DNA of 60,514 nucleotides from Candidatus Parendomicrobium reticulitermitis. GTDB taxonomy: Bacteria > Elusimicrobiota > Endomicrobiia > Endomicrobiales > Endomicrobiaceae. The translations under genes were made by a program, and so were the position numbers. Positions within the stretch are counted from its first letter, which is position 1. Each line of letters opens with the position of its first letter. The stretch is taken from contig JAITTG010000094.1 in NCBI GenBank assembly GCA_031287095.1, positions 1-60,514 on the forward strand, written 5' to 3'. Below, piece after piece: positions 45,388 through 53,107 of this stretch. The notes under the pieces were generated by a model. The model had not been told where the DNA came from. It did not search any database and saw only the letters and a program-made list of their open reading frames with translations.

Positions 45388-46785
45388 ATGGCATTATTTG
45401 GAACAGACGGCATAAGAGGCAACTCTACTAAATATCCTTTTGACAATGGAACTCTTGCTATCATAGGCAAAGCCATTGCAAAAGTTTTATGCTCTAAAAA
45501 AGACAAACTCTTAATCATTTCAGACACAAGAGAGTCGGGCGCAAGAATACAAAAAGAACTCGCGCGCGGAATTGCCAGCGAAGGCGTGGAAGCGATATCA
45601 GGCGCGGCAATGCCGACGCCGTCCGCTTCTTTTATTTTAGAAAGCAAAAAATTTGTCGCCGCTATAGTTATTTCGGCATCGCATAATCCTTATATAGATA
45701 ACGGCATAAAAATTTTTGCAAGTAATGGGTTAAAATTAAAAGACGGCATTGAAGCAAAAATTGAAAAAGAAATAAGAGCATTTGAGAAAGCCGCCGTTAA
45801 AATCCCACCCTTAAAGAAACCCATCAAAAAAGATTTGTCGCTTTTAAAAAATTATGAAAATTTTATTATATCGGCATATCGGCATTATGGGTTTAACCGC
45901 AATGACGGACGAAAAGCCGCTAATGGCAAAAACGAGTTTTTAAAAAACAAAACCATAGTAATAGACTGCGCCAACGGCGCTTCTTTTAAGTGCGCGCCTG
46001 AAGTTTTAAGAAAATTGGGCGCAAAAATAATCGCCTTAAATATCAAACCCAATGGTAAAAATATAAATAAAAATTGCGGAGCATTATATCCTCAGAATTT
46101 AGCGAAGGCTGTCAAAAAGCATAAAGCATTTATCGGTTTTGCTTTTGACGGAGACGCCGACAGGCTGATATGTATTGATGAAAAAGGCGGCGTAAAAGAC
46201 GGCGATTTCTTTTTAGCATCTATGTCTAAATTCTTAAAAAAACAAGGGAAATTAAAAAACAATGTTTTAGTAACTACTGTGATGGCAAATATCGGTCTCA
46301 TAATCGCTATGAAAAATGAAAAGATAAAAGTCATAACTTCAAAAGTCGGCGATAGATATGTCATAGAGGATATGCAAAAACATAAATCATCTTTGGGCGG
46401 CGAGCAATCGGGACATTTTATTTTTAGAGACATTTTGAAAACAGGCGACGGACTTTTGAGCGCGGCGATGCTGCTTAGCGCTTTGAGCATAGAAAACAAA
46501 AAGCCGTCGGAATTCTTTTCAATAATAGATAAATTCCCGCAAATTCTTATAAACAAGGAAGTCAAAGAAAAAGTCCCGTTTGAGAAATTGCAAAAATCAT
46601 CTCAAATAATTGAAAAATATAAAAATGATTTAAAAGATAAGGGGCGGATTTTAGTCAGATATTCAGGAACGGAAAATCTTTTAAGAGTTATGGCAGAAGG
46701 TAAAGACGAAAAACAAATAGAACAAATAGCAAAAACGATAATAAATTCAATAATTGGAGAAATCAATGCTCAAATTAGGAGTTAA
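45388..46785 (+). CDS. glmM: Phosphoglucosamine mutase
   Basis: GlmM converts glucosamine-6-phosphate to glucosamine-1-phosphate for cell-wall synthesis and in several bacteria inhibits CdaA. The start is the ATG at 45388 with AAAGG before it, giving MALFGTDGIRG; the in-frame ATG at 45322 lies in the ybbR remnant and is rejected. The phosphoserine is S98 in ISASHNP, the metal loop is FDGDADR, the sugar loop GGEQSGH and the phosphate loop RYSGTENLLRVM. Residues about 168-180 (GFNRNDGRKAANG) have no counterpart in usual GlmM and match a translated dispersed repeat. Confidence 0.95.
   Translation: MALFGTDGIRGNSTKYPFDNGTLAIIGKAIAKVLCSKKDKLLIISDTRESGARIQKELARGIASEGVEAISGAAMPTPSASFILESKKFVAAIVISASHNPYIDNGIKIFASNGLKLKDGIEAKIEKEIRAFEKAAVKIPPLKKPIKKDLSLLKNYENFIISAYRHYGFNRNDGRKAANGKNEFLKNKTIVIDCANGASFKCAPEVLRKLGAKIIALNIKPNGKNINKNCGALYPQNLAKAVKKHKAFIGFAFDGDADRLICIDEKGGVKDGDFFLASMSKFLKKQGKLKNNVLVTTVMANIGLIIAMKNEKIKVITSKVGDRYVIEDMQKHKSSLGGEQSGHFIFRDILKTGDGLLSAAMLLSALSIENKKPSEFFSIIDKFPQILINKEVKEKVPFEKLQKSSQIIEKYKNDLKDKGRILVRYSGTENLLRVMAEGKDEKQIEQIAKTIINSIIGEINAQIRS
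45889..45920. repeat. Dispersed repeat translated inside glmM
   Basis: GGGTTTAACCGCAATGACGG then ACGAAAA closely matches the intergenic copy at 44438-44466. It falls in a surface-loop position just before KTIVIDCANGA. Confidence 0.65.
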
Positions 46786-47512
46786 TATAGACCATATAGC
46801 GACAATCAGACAAGCGAGAAAAGAAAATTTTCCAAGCGTTGTGGAAGCCGCCGCTTTATGCGAAAAAGCAGGGGCGCAAGGCATTACAGTTCATTTGAGA
46901 GAAGACAGAAGACATATTCAAGACAGAGATATTTATGATTTGAGAAAATCTATAAGAACAAAACTCAATCTTGAAATGGCTGCCGAGGATGAAATCATAA
47001 ACATCGCTGTGGACGCTAAACCTGATTTTGTATGTTTAGTTCCTGAAAAGAGACAAGAATTGACTACTGAGGGCGGGCTAAATGTATTAGGGTCTCAAAA
47101 AAAGTTTGCTATGGCTGTTGAAAAATTAAAAAGGGCGGGCATTAAAGTCAGTATGTTTATAGATCCGGATATTGAACAAGTAGAGGCTTGCTCTAAAATA
47201 TCCGCCGATTGTATAGAATTGCATACTGGCAAATATGCCGCCGCATATAAGAATTTCGGTAAAAATTCAAAAGAATTTCAAGATGAGTTCGGCGATATAA
47301 TCAATGCGTCAAATAGGGCTATAGCAAAAGGGCTTATTTTAAACGCAGGGCATGGTTTGGATTATGACAATATAGAAGAGATTTGCAAAATAGAAAAAAT
47401 GAATGAGTTTAATATCGGTTTTTCAATAATAGCCCGCGCTGTTTTTTGCGGACTTGAACAGGCTGTGTCTGAGATGAAAGAGTTAATGGCAAAATACAGT
47501 CAATTAGGATAA
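46766..47512 (+). CDS. pdxJ: Pyridoxine 5'-phosphate synthase
   Basis: PdxJ condenses 1-deoxyxylulose 5-phosphate with aminoacetone phosphate to form vitamin B6. With the ATG at 46766 (GGAGAAATCA before it) the protein is 248 aa and starts MLKLGVNIDHIATIRQAR, the family signature. Other motifs are GAQGITVHLREDRRHIQDRD, CLVPEKRQELTTEGGL and LNAGHGLDYDNI. The longer start at 46754 is less likely. It overlaps glmM by 20 bp. Confidence 0.96.
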   Translation: MLKLGVNIDHIATIRQARKENFPSVVEAAALCEKAGAQGITVHLREDRRHIQDRDIYDLRKSIRTKLNLEMAAEDEIINIAVDAKPDFVCLVPEKRQELTTEGGLNVLGSQKKFAMAVEKLKRAGIKVSMFIDPDIEQVEACSKISADCIELHTGKYAAAYKNFGKNSKEFQDEFGDIINASNRAIAKGLILNAGHGLDYDNIEEICKIEKMNEFNIGFSIIARAVFCGLEQAVSEMKELMAKYSQLG

Positions 47513-47529
47513 AATTCATTTTCATATAT

Positions 47530-47579
47530 GGGCGGGGTTTATACACATGATTTGTATGGCGCGGGTTTCAACCCCGCCC
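47530..47579. repeat. Long inverted repeat downstream of pdxJ
   Basis: GGGCGGGGTT at 47530-47539 pairs with AACCCCGCCC at 47570-47579; CGCGCG and more GC-rich repeat follow. It could act as a terminator or be another dispersed palindrome. No T-tract follows. Confidence 0.55.
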
Positions 47580-47660
47580 GCGCGAACGCCCCGCAAAACA
47601 CAAACATTAAATGGTAAACGACAAACAGCGGGCAAATAACAATCATAGCGGGAGGGTTTT

Positions 47661-49487
47661 ATGTGCGGAATAGTGGGATATGCGGGACAAAAAAATTCAG
47701 TGGACATTATTTTTGAAGGACTTAAAAAACTTGAATACCGCGGATATGATTCGGCGGGGATTGCCGTGATAAATAACGGCGCTTTGGATTTGCGCCGCAG
47801 CGTAGGCAAACTTTCAAATTTAAAAGAAATTCTTTCCAAAAAACCGTTGTCGTCAAAAATAGGCATAGGTCACACCCGCTGGGCTACACACGGAAAACCA
47901 AGCGAAGAAAACGCCCATCCTCACACAGACCAAACAAATAGCATAGTTGTAGTTCACAATGGAATAATTGAAAATTACGCTCAATTAAAAGAACAATTGA
48001 AAAAAGACGGGGCGGTTTTTAAATCTGAAACGGACACGGAAGCATTATCCTATCTCATAAAAAAATATTACAAAGGAATTTTATTTGACGCGGTCAAAAA
48101 AGCGCTAAAAGAAACAAGAGGCTCTTATGCTTTGGCTGTTCTTTGCAAAGACGAGCCTGATACTATAGTTTGCGCCCGCAAAGAAGCGCCTTTAATACTT
48201 GGAATAGGCGAGAATGAAAATTTTATAGCATCAGATATTCCCGCTTTGCTCGCTTATACCAAAAATATGATTTTTCTTGAAGACGGAGACATTGCTCAAA
48301 TAAAATCGAATTCCATCGTCGTTGAAAATAACGATATAAAAGTTGAAAGAGAAATAAAAACTATTCTTTGGGACGCAGTGCAGGCGGAAAAAGCGGGATA
48401 CCGCCACTTTATGTTAAAAGAAATTTTTGAACAGCCTCAAACCATAGAAGACACTATCCGTGGAAGAGTAAATCCAGTAGAAAATAAAATCAGTCTTGAA
48501 GAAATTGGATTGAGCGCCGATTTCGTAAAGAATATTTCGCAAATATATTTGGTCGCTTGCGGAACGGCGTATTATAGCGGCCTTACCGCCAAATTTTTAT
48601 TTGAAAATTTCTGCCGTATAGCCGCAGATGCGGACATAGCCTCTGAATTTAGATACAGAGACCCTGTTTTAACTGAAAATTCTCTTGCCGTTTTCATCTC
48701 TCAATCGGGAGAAACGGCGGACACGCTTGCCGCTTTAAAACTTGCAAAAAGCAAAAAGTGTCCAACTCTGGCTATTTGCAATGTTGTAGGCTCAACTATC
48801 AGCCGCGAAGCAGACGCCGTTCTCTATACTCATTGCGGACCAGAAATAGGCGTAGCGTCAACAAAAGCGTTCACGGGACAATTAGCGGCTTTGTATATGC
48901 TCGCTTTGGATTGGGCTGATAAGAGAGGAACTCTCTCAAAAGAATTGTTGTCAAAATATATAAAAGAACTTTGGAGCATACCTTTAAAGACGGCTAATTT
49001 CTTAAAAAATACAAACGATATAGCGCTAATAGCAAAAAAGTTCGCAGACAGAAAAGATTTCTTGTATCTAGGCAGACATATCAATTATCCCATAGCGTTA
49101 GAAGGGGCGTTAAAATTAAAAGAAATTTCATATATTCACGCCGAAGGTTATCCTGCGGGAGAAATGAAACACGGTCCCATAGCCTTGATAGACGAGAAAA
49201 TGCCGATAGTTGCAATAATGCCTAAAAGCGCAATCTACGAGAAAATTCTTTCTAATATAGAAGAGGCGAAAGCAAGAGGCGCGGTTATAATAGCCATAGC
49301 GAGTCTTGGCGACGAATTTGTTAAAGAAAAAACCGACGAGCAGATTTTTATACCGGAGACGGACGAGTTTTTCTCTCCTATTTTGTCCGTTCTTCCTTTG
49401 CAGCTTTTAGCATACCATATAGCGGTAATCAGAGGCTGCGATGTTGACCAACCTCGCAATTTGGCAAAATCCGTCACAGTAGAATAA
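47661..49487 (+). CDS. glmS: Glutamine-fructose-6-phosphate aminotransferase (isomerizing)
   Basis: GlmS makes glucosamine-6-phosphate, the substrate of GlmM encoded nearby. The 608-aa protein has the N-terminal nucleophile cysteine directly after Met (MCGIVGYAG), RRSVGKLSNL, HTRWATHGKPSEENAHPH and two SIS domains (ACGTAYYSGLTAKF, ISQSGETADTLAALKLAK, YPAGEMKHGPIALID). The C-terminus is QPRNLAKSVTVE. No glmS riboswitch was recognised in the 148-bp leader. Confidence 0.97.
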   Translation: MCGIVGYAGQKNSVDIIFEGLKKLEYRGYDSAGIAVINNGALDLRRSVGKLSNLKEILSKKPLSSKIGIGHTRWATHGKPSEENAHPHTDQTNSIVVVHNGIIENYAQLKEQLKKDGAVFKSETDTEALSYLIKKYYKGILFDAVKKALKETRGSYALAVLCKDEPDTIVCARKEAPLILGIGENENFIASDIPALLAYTKNMIFLEDGDIAQIKSNSIVVENNDIKVEREIKTILWDAVQAEKAGYRHFMLKEIFEQPQTIEDTIRGRVNPVENKISLEEIGLSADFVKNISQIYLVACGTAYYSGLTAKFLFENFCRIAADADIASEFRYRDPVLTENSLAVFISQSGETADTLAALKLAKSKKCPTLAICNVVGSTISREADAVLYTHCGPEIGVASTKAFTGQLAALYMLALDWADKRGTLSKELLSKYIKELWSIPLKTANFLKNTNDIALIAKKFADRKDFLYLGRHINYPIALEGALKLKEISYIHAEGYPAGEMKHGPIALIDEKMPIVAIMPKSAIYEKILSNIEEAKARGAVIIAIASLGDEFVKEKTDEQIFIPETDEFFSPILSVLPLQLLAYHIAVIRGCDVDQPRNLAKSVTVE

Positions 49488-49495
49488 GGGGCAAA

Positions 49496-49825
49496 ATGAA
49501 TATAGGCATAGATATTGAAGAAGTCGAAAGATTTGATAAATATGTGAAAAATGACGCGTATTTAAAAAGGATTTTTTCAAAAGATGAAATAAAATATTGC
49601 CAAAAAAAAGCAAAACCCGCTCAAAATCTCGCCGCAAGATTTGCCGCCAAAGAAGCGGTATGGAAAGCGTTAAACGATAATAAGTTGATAATCTCAGACA
49701 TTTCAGTAAAAAATGCAAAAGACGGCAGACCAGAAGTCTATGTAAAAGACAAAAAGCAAAACAAAATAAAAGTATCGCTCTCTCACACAAAACAATATGC
49801 GGCGGCGGTTGCTGTTGTCGTTTAA
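49496..49825 (+). CDS. acpS: Holo-[acyl-carrier-protein] synthase
   Basis: AcpS moves phosphopantetheine from CoA to the acyl carrier protein. The 109-aa protein has the metal-binding NIGIDIEEVERF at the start (D6), RFAAKEAVWKAL at about 51-62 and VSLSHTKQYAAAVAVV at the end. Length is normal to slightly short. AAGGGG precedes the start; it lies 8 bp after glmS and 6 bp before nnrD. Confidence 0.95.
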   Translation: MNIGIDIEEVERFDKYVKNDAYLKRIFSKDEIKYCQKKAKPAQNLAARFAAKEAVWKALNDNKLIISDISVKNAKDGRPEVYVKDKKQNKIKVSLSHTKQYAAAVAVVV

Positions 49826-49831
49826 AATCCT

Positions 49832-50698
49832 ATGAATAAAACAGAAATAAAATCATTCTCGTCAAAACTAAAACGAAATCCCGATAGTCATAAATATGAT
49901 TATGGGCATATATTATCTATTGCTGGGTCAAAATATATGCCTGGGGCGGGAGTATTGTGTTGTAATGCAGTTCTTCGTTGCGGCGCGGGTCTTATAACTC
50001 ATGCAATCAAAGATGATTTTTTTCAAATAACGGCATCATTGTCAAAATCTGAAACAATTTTTGTATCTTATAAGACGGCAAATGACATTTTAGATTACAT
50101 TCATAAAAGAAGAGTTTCATCTCTCATAATAGGTCCCGGTCTTACAGAAAGCGCTTCAACAAGAGCGTTTATAATCAAAATCATTTCTAAAATATCTCTG
50201 CCGTTAATTTTGGACGCTTCTGGGTTATCCTCTTTTGCCGGCAAATACAAACTCTTAAAATCGGCAAAAGCAAGACTTATTATCACTCCTCATGAAGGAG
50301 AATTTTCTAAATTAAGCGGCTTGCCTATATCTGCGATAAAACAAGACGCAAAAACTATAGCGGCGGCATTTGCAAAAGAGAACAATTTGATTCTCATATT
50401 AAAAAGACACAATACTATAGTTACAGACGGCAAACAAATATATATAAATGACAGCGGAACTCCGGCGATGGCAAGCGCGGGCAGCGGAGATGTTTTGTGC
50501 GGCATAATTGCGGCATTTTGCGCAAAAAATTGCGATTTGTTTGAAGCGTCAAAATTTGCCGTATGGATACACGGTCTTGCAGGAGAATATGCCCAAAAAG
50601 AAAAAGGCAATTGTTTAATAGCAAGCGATATAATAGAAAGCATCCCAATGATTATAAGCGCTATAAGCGCGGCGAAGCCGCGATACGCGCCGGCATAA
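49832..50698 (+). CDS. nnrD: ADP/ATP-dependent NAD(P)H-hydrate dehydratase (YjeF C-terminal type)
   Basis: NnrD repairs damaged NAD(P)H hydrates. The 288-aa protein is only the dehydratase half; no N-terminal epimerase domain is fused. Motifs are HKYDYGHILSIAGSKYMPGA, LCCNAVLRCGAGLITHA, ITPHEGEFSKLSGL and the catalytic GTPAMASAGSGDVLCGIIAAF. The last residues AAKPRYAPA come from a palindrome (50668-50682), suggesting repeat sequence has extended the C-terminus. Confidence 0.92.
   Translation: MNKTEIKSFSSKLKRNPDSHKYDYGHILSIAGSKYMPGAGVLCCNAVLRCGAGLITHAIKDDFFQITASLSKSETIFVSYKTANDILDYIHKRRVSSLIIGPGLTESASTRAFIIKIISKISLPLILDASGLSSFAGKYKLLKSAKARLIITPHEGEFSKLSGLPISAIKQDAKTIAAAFAKENNLILILKRHNTIVTDGKQIYINDSGTPAMASAGSGDVLCGIIAAFCAKNCDLFEASKFAVWIHGLAGEYAQKEKGNCLIASDIIESIPMIISAISAAKPRYAPA
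50668..50682. repeat. Short palindrome at the nnrD 3' end
   Basis: CGCGGCGAAGCCGCG is a perfect 6-bp stem around GAA and is translated within the last codons of nnrD. Confidence 0.5.
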
Positions 50699-50771
50699 CA
50701 AAGACTATAAACAATTTGCTGCAACTAAACACTGTAAGGGTTAATCGTCAATAGCCCCGTATTGCCTCATA

Positions 50772-50828
50772 TTGTCTCTTTTCCTCTCTCCTACGGGAGA
50801 GGGACTTTGAAAGGCATTGCTTTGAAAA
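50772..50828. repeat. REP-like palindrome between nnrD and the amidohydrolase gene
   Basis: CTCTCCTACGGGAGAG forms a stem, and a second purine-rich GAGGGAGAGGG follows about 30 bp later. This is the common bacterial REP type (other-strand translation LSPxxRE) and is related in style to the blocks in rsfS. Confidence 0.5.
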
Positions 50829-50859
50829 GAGGGAGAGGGACGCAAAAAAGGAGAATCAA

Positions 50860-52008
50860 ATGAGTATAGATAATGAAATCATTCAATGGCGCAGGTATTT
50901 GCATCAAAATCCGGAAATCAGCGACAATGAATATAATACGGCAAAATTTATAGAAAGCAAACTTAAAGAGTTTGGAATTCCTTATAAAAGGGTTCGCAAA
51001 ACCGGCATTGTTGGATTGATTAAGGCGGGCAAAGATGCAAAAACCATAGCATTGCGTTCCGATATGGACGCGCTTCCTATACAAGAGCAAAATAAAATTT
51101 CATATAAGTCCAAAAATGACGGAATAATGCATGCTTGCGGGCATGACGGACATATAGCGATAATGCTTGCGGCGGCAAAGATTTTATCTCAAAAGAAAAA
51201 TGAATTGCGCGGACAGATAAAATTTATTTTTCAGCCGGCTGAAGAAGCGGCGGACGGCGCGGCGGGAATGATTAGAGAAGGCGTTTTGAAAAATCCCGCA
51301 GTTGATATGATTTTAGGACTGCACCTAAATCCTCAATTTGCATCGGGAAAAGTCGCTTTAAAATACGGCGCAATGATGGCGTCAACCGACAAATTTACAA
51401 TTACAATAGACGGTCTTATATCCCATGGAGCGCAGCCTCATAAAGGAAAAGACGCTTTGATTGCCGCAACTCAACTTATTTCGTCTTGCCAAACAATAAT
51501 ATCAAGAGAATTAAATCCAATAACTCCAGCGGTATTAACTTTTGGGAAAATTTACGGCGGAGACGCTTATAATGTGATTTGTAAAAATATTACGCTGATA
51601 GGCACAGTCAGAGCATTAGATACAAAAACAAGAAGTTTTATCAAAAAAAGTATTCTAAAAAAAATAAAAGCGGTTGAAATTGCTTACGGAGTAAAATGTT
51701 CTATGAAATATGAAAATCTGCAAGGCGGTTTGATAAATACTCCGAAAATTACAGATATATGCAAAGAAAGCGCAGAACAGTTCTATGGTAAAAATAATGT
51801 CATTATTATTGAAAACCCAATAATGGGCGGGGAAGATTTTGCAGATTATATTGAAAAAGTTCCCGGAAACTTTATATTTATCGGCAGCGCAAAAGATAAA
51901 AGCACTTCATATCCATGGCATCACAATTGTTTCAATATAGATGAAACAGTCCTATCCAAAGCCGCGCAATACATAGCCTATACTGTGGAAAAAATCTTAA
52001 ACAATTAA
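50860..52008 (+). CDS. M20-family amidohydrolase (N-acyl-amino-acid or hippurate hydrolase type)
   Basis: The 382-aa metallopeptidase-fold enzyme has the M20D motifs ALRSDMDALPIQEQ, MHACGHDGHIAIMLAAAKIL, FIFQPAEEAADGAAGMI and the C-terminal MGGEDFADYIEKVPGNFIFIG. It probably hydrolyses N-acyl amino acids or related amides with two metal ions; the natural substrate is not determined by sequence. A good AAAGGAG site precedes the ATG. Last gene of the plus-strand run. Confidence 0.92.
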   Translation: MSIDNEIIQWRRYLHQNPEISDNEYNTAKFIESKLKEFGIPYKRVRKTGIVGLIKAGKDAKTIALRSDMDALPIQEQNKISYKSKNDGIMHACGHDGHIAIMLAAAKILSQKKNELRGQIKFIFQPAEEAADGAAGMIREGVLKNPAVDMILGLHLNPQFASGKVALKYGAMMASTDKFTITIDGLISHGAQPHKGKDALIAATQLISSCQTIISRELNPITPAVLTFGKIYGGDAYNVICKNITLIGTVRALDTKTRSFIKKSILKKIKAVEIAYGVKCSMKYENLQGGLINTPKITDICKESAEQFYGKNNVIIIENPIMGGEDFADYIEKVPGNFIFIGSAKDKSTSYPWHHNCFNIDETVLSKAAQYIAYTVEKILNN

Positions 52009-52128
52009 GTTGATATAAAACGAAAGCAGTGCAGGATTGAAACCCGCCCACTCGCCCGAATTGGGTTGATATTTTCACCTTCTCCTCATCCCATCATTAC
52101 GAAATGTAAACCCAAACAGAAAAGAAAC

Positions 52129-52963
52129 GACGGAGATTGCGGGTCAAGCCCGCAACAACACAAACAAGTCCGCAATTGACGACGCAAACATTGGTCATTG
52201 TATGCAATGACAAAACCCAACCCTACAAATAACGGGGCAGTTTTGCCTCTTGCCGTCATTCCCGAGCGTCTTTGTCGGGAATCCAAGTTTAACCGCAGAA
52301 CGATTGAACGACAATGATTGTCTGCTAAAAGCGGATTCCCAATAGAGACATTCAAATAACGGAGCAGTTTTGTCTCTTGCCGTCATTGCCGAGCGTCTTT
52401 GTCGGGAATCCAAGTTTAACCGCAAGGCGATTGAACGACAATGATTGTCTGCTAAAAGCGGATTTCCGATAGAGACCGATAAAAACAGAGAGAAACGAGA
52501 AAAGACGGCAAAGACTATTAAAAAACGACGCGCTTTGCGGGAAAAGTGGATTCCCGATAGGGACGCTCGGGAATGACGGAGTTGGGAAGACGGTCGGGAG
52601 TGACGGAGTTAGAGCAATATTTGGTAATGACGCAAAAAGAAAACGACGGAGATTGCGGGTCAAGCCTGCAACAACACAAACAAGTCTGTAATTGACGACG
52701 CAAACATTGGTCATTGTATGCAATGACAAAACCCAAACCCCAACCCAAACCTACAAATAACGGAGCAGTTTTGTCTCTTGCCGTCATTGCCGAGCGTCTT
52801 TGTCGGGAATCCAAGTTTAACCGCAGAGTGATTGAACGACAATGATTGTCTGCTAAAAGCGGATTCCCAATAGAGACCGATGAAAACAGAGAGAAACGAA
52901 AAAAGACGGCAAAGACTATTAAAAATGACGCGCTTTGCGGGGGAAGTGGATTCCCGATTGAGA
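52129..52963. repeat. Duplicated repeat block in the gene-free 52-53 kb region
   Basis: A unit of about 92 bp at 52129-52221 recurs at 52643-52735. It is followed by a second unit starting AAATAACGG(A/G)GCAG and holding CGGGAATCCAAGTTTAACCG and GTCTGCTAAAAGCGGATT. That second unit occurs at about 52227-52350, 52354-52564 and 52755-52963; the last two copies are about 210 bp and nearly identical. The whole 1,099-bp region (52009-53107) carries no convincing gene; ORFs across it translate the repeats. Short GGGAATGACGGAGTTGGG-like units continue to about 53045. Confidence 0.85.
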
Positions 52964-53052
52964 CATTCGGGAATGACGAAGTTGGGGAGACATTCGGCAA
53001 TGACGAAGTTGAGGAGACATTCGGCAATGACGGAGTTGGGGAGACGATTATA

Positions 53053-53064
53053 GGGGGGGGGGGG
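53053..53064. repeat. Run of twelve G
   Basis: A homopolymer of 12 G stands about 45 bp past the autotransporter stop. Such runs are prone to length change and to sequencing error. Confidence 0.85.
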
Positions 53065-53077
53065 TGTATATATGGTT

Positions 53078-53101
53078 TATGGGCGGGTTTATCCGCCCAT
53101 A
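53078..53101 (-). terminator. Hairpin directly behind the autotransporter gene
   Basis: TATGGGCGG pairs perfectly with CCGCCCATA around a six-base loop, six bases past the stop codon. No T-run follows on the minus strand, so it may end transcription inefficiently or protect the mRNA end. Confidence 0.55.
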
Positions 53102-53107
53102 TGATTA

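Noticed and set aside
52043-52060. GGATTGAAACCCGCCC, resembling the handle end of the CRISPR repeat
   Set aside because: It continues as the dispersed GC-rich repeat seen near 47560 and is not followed by spacer-repeat periodicity.
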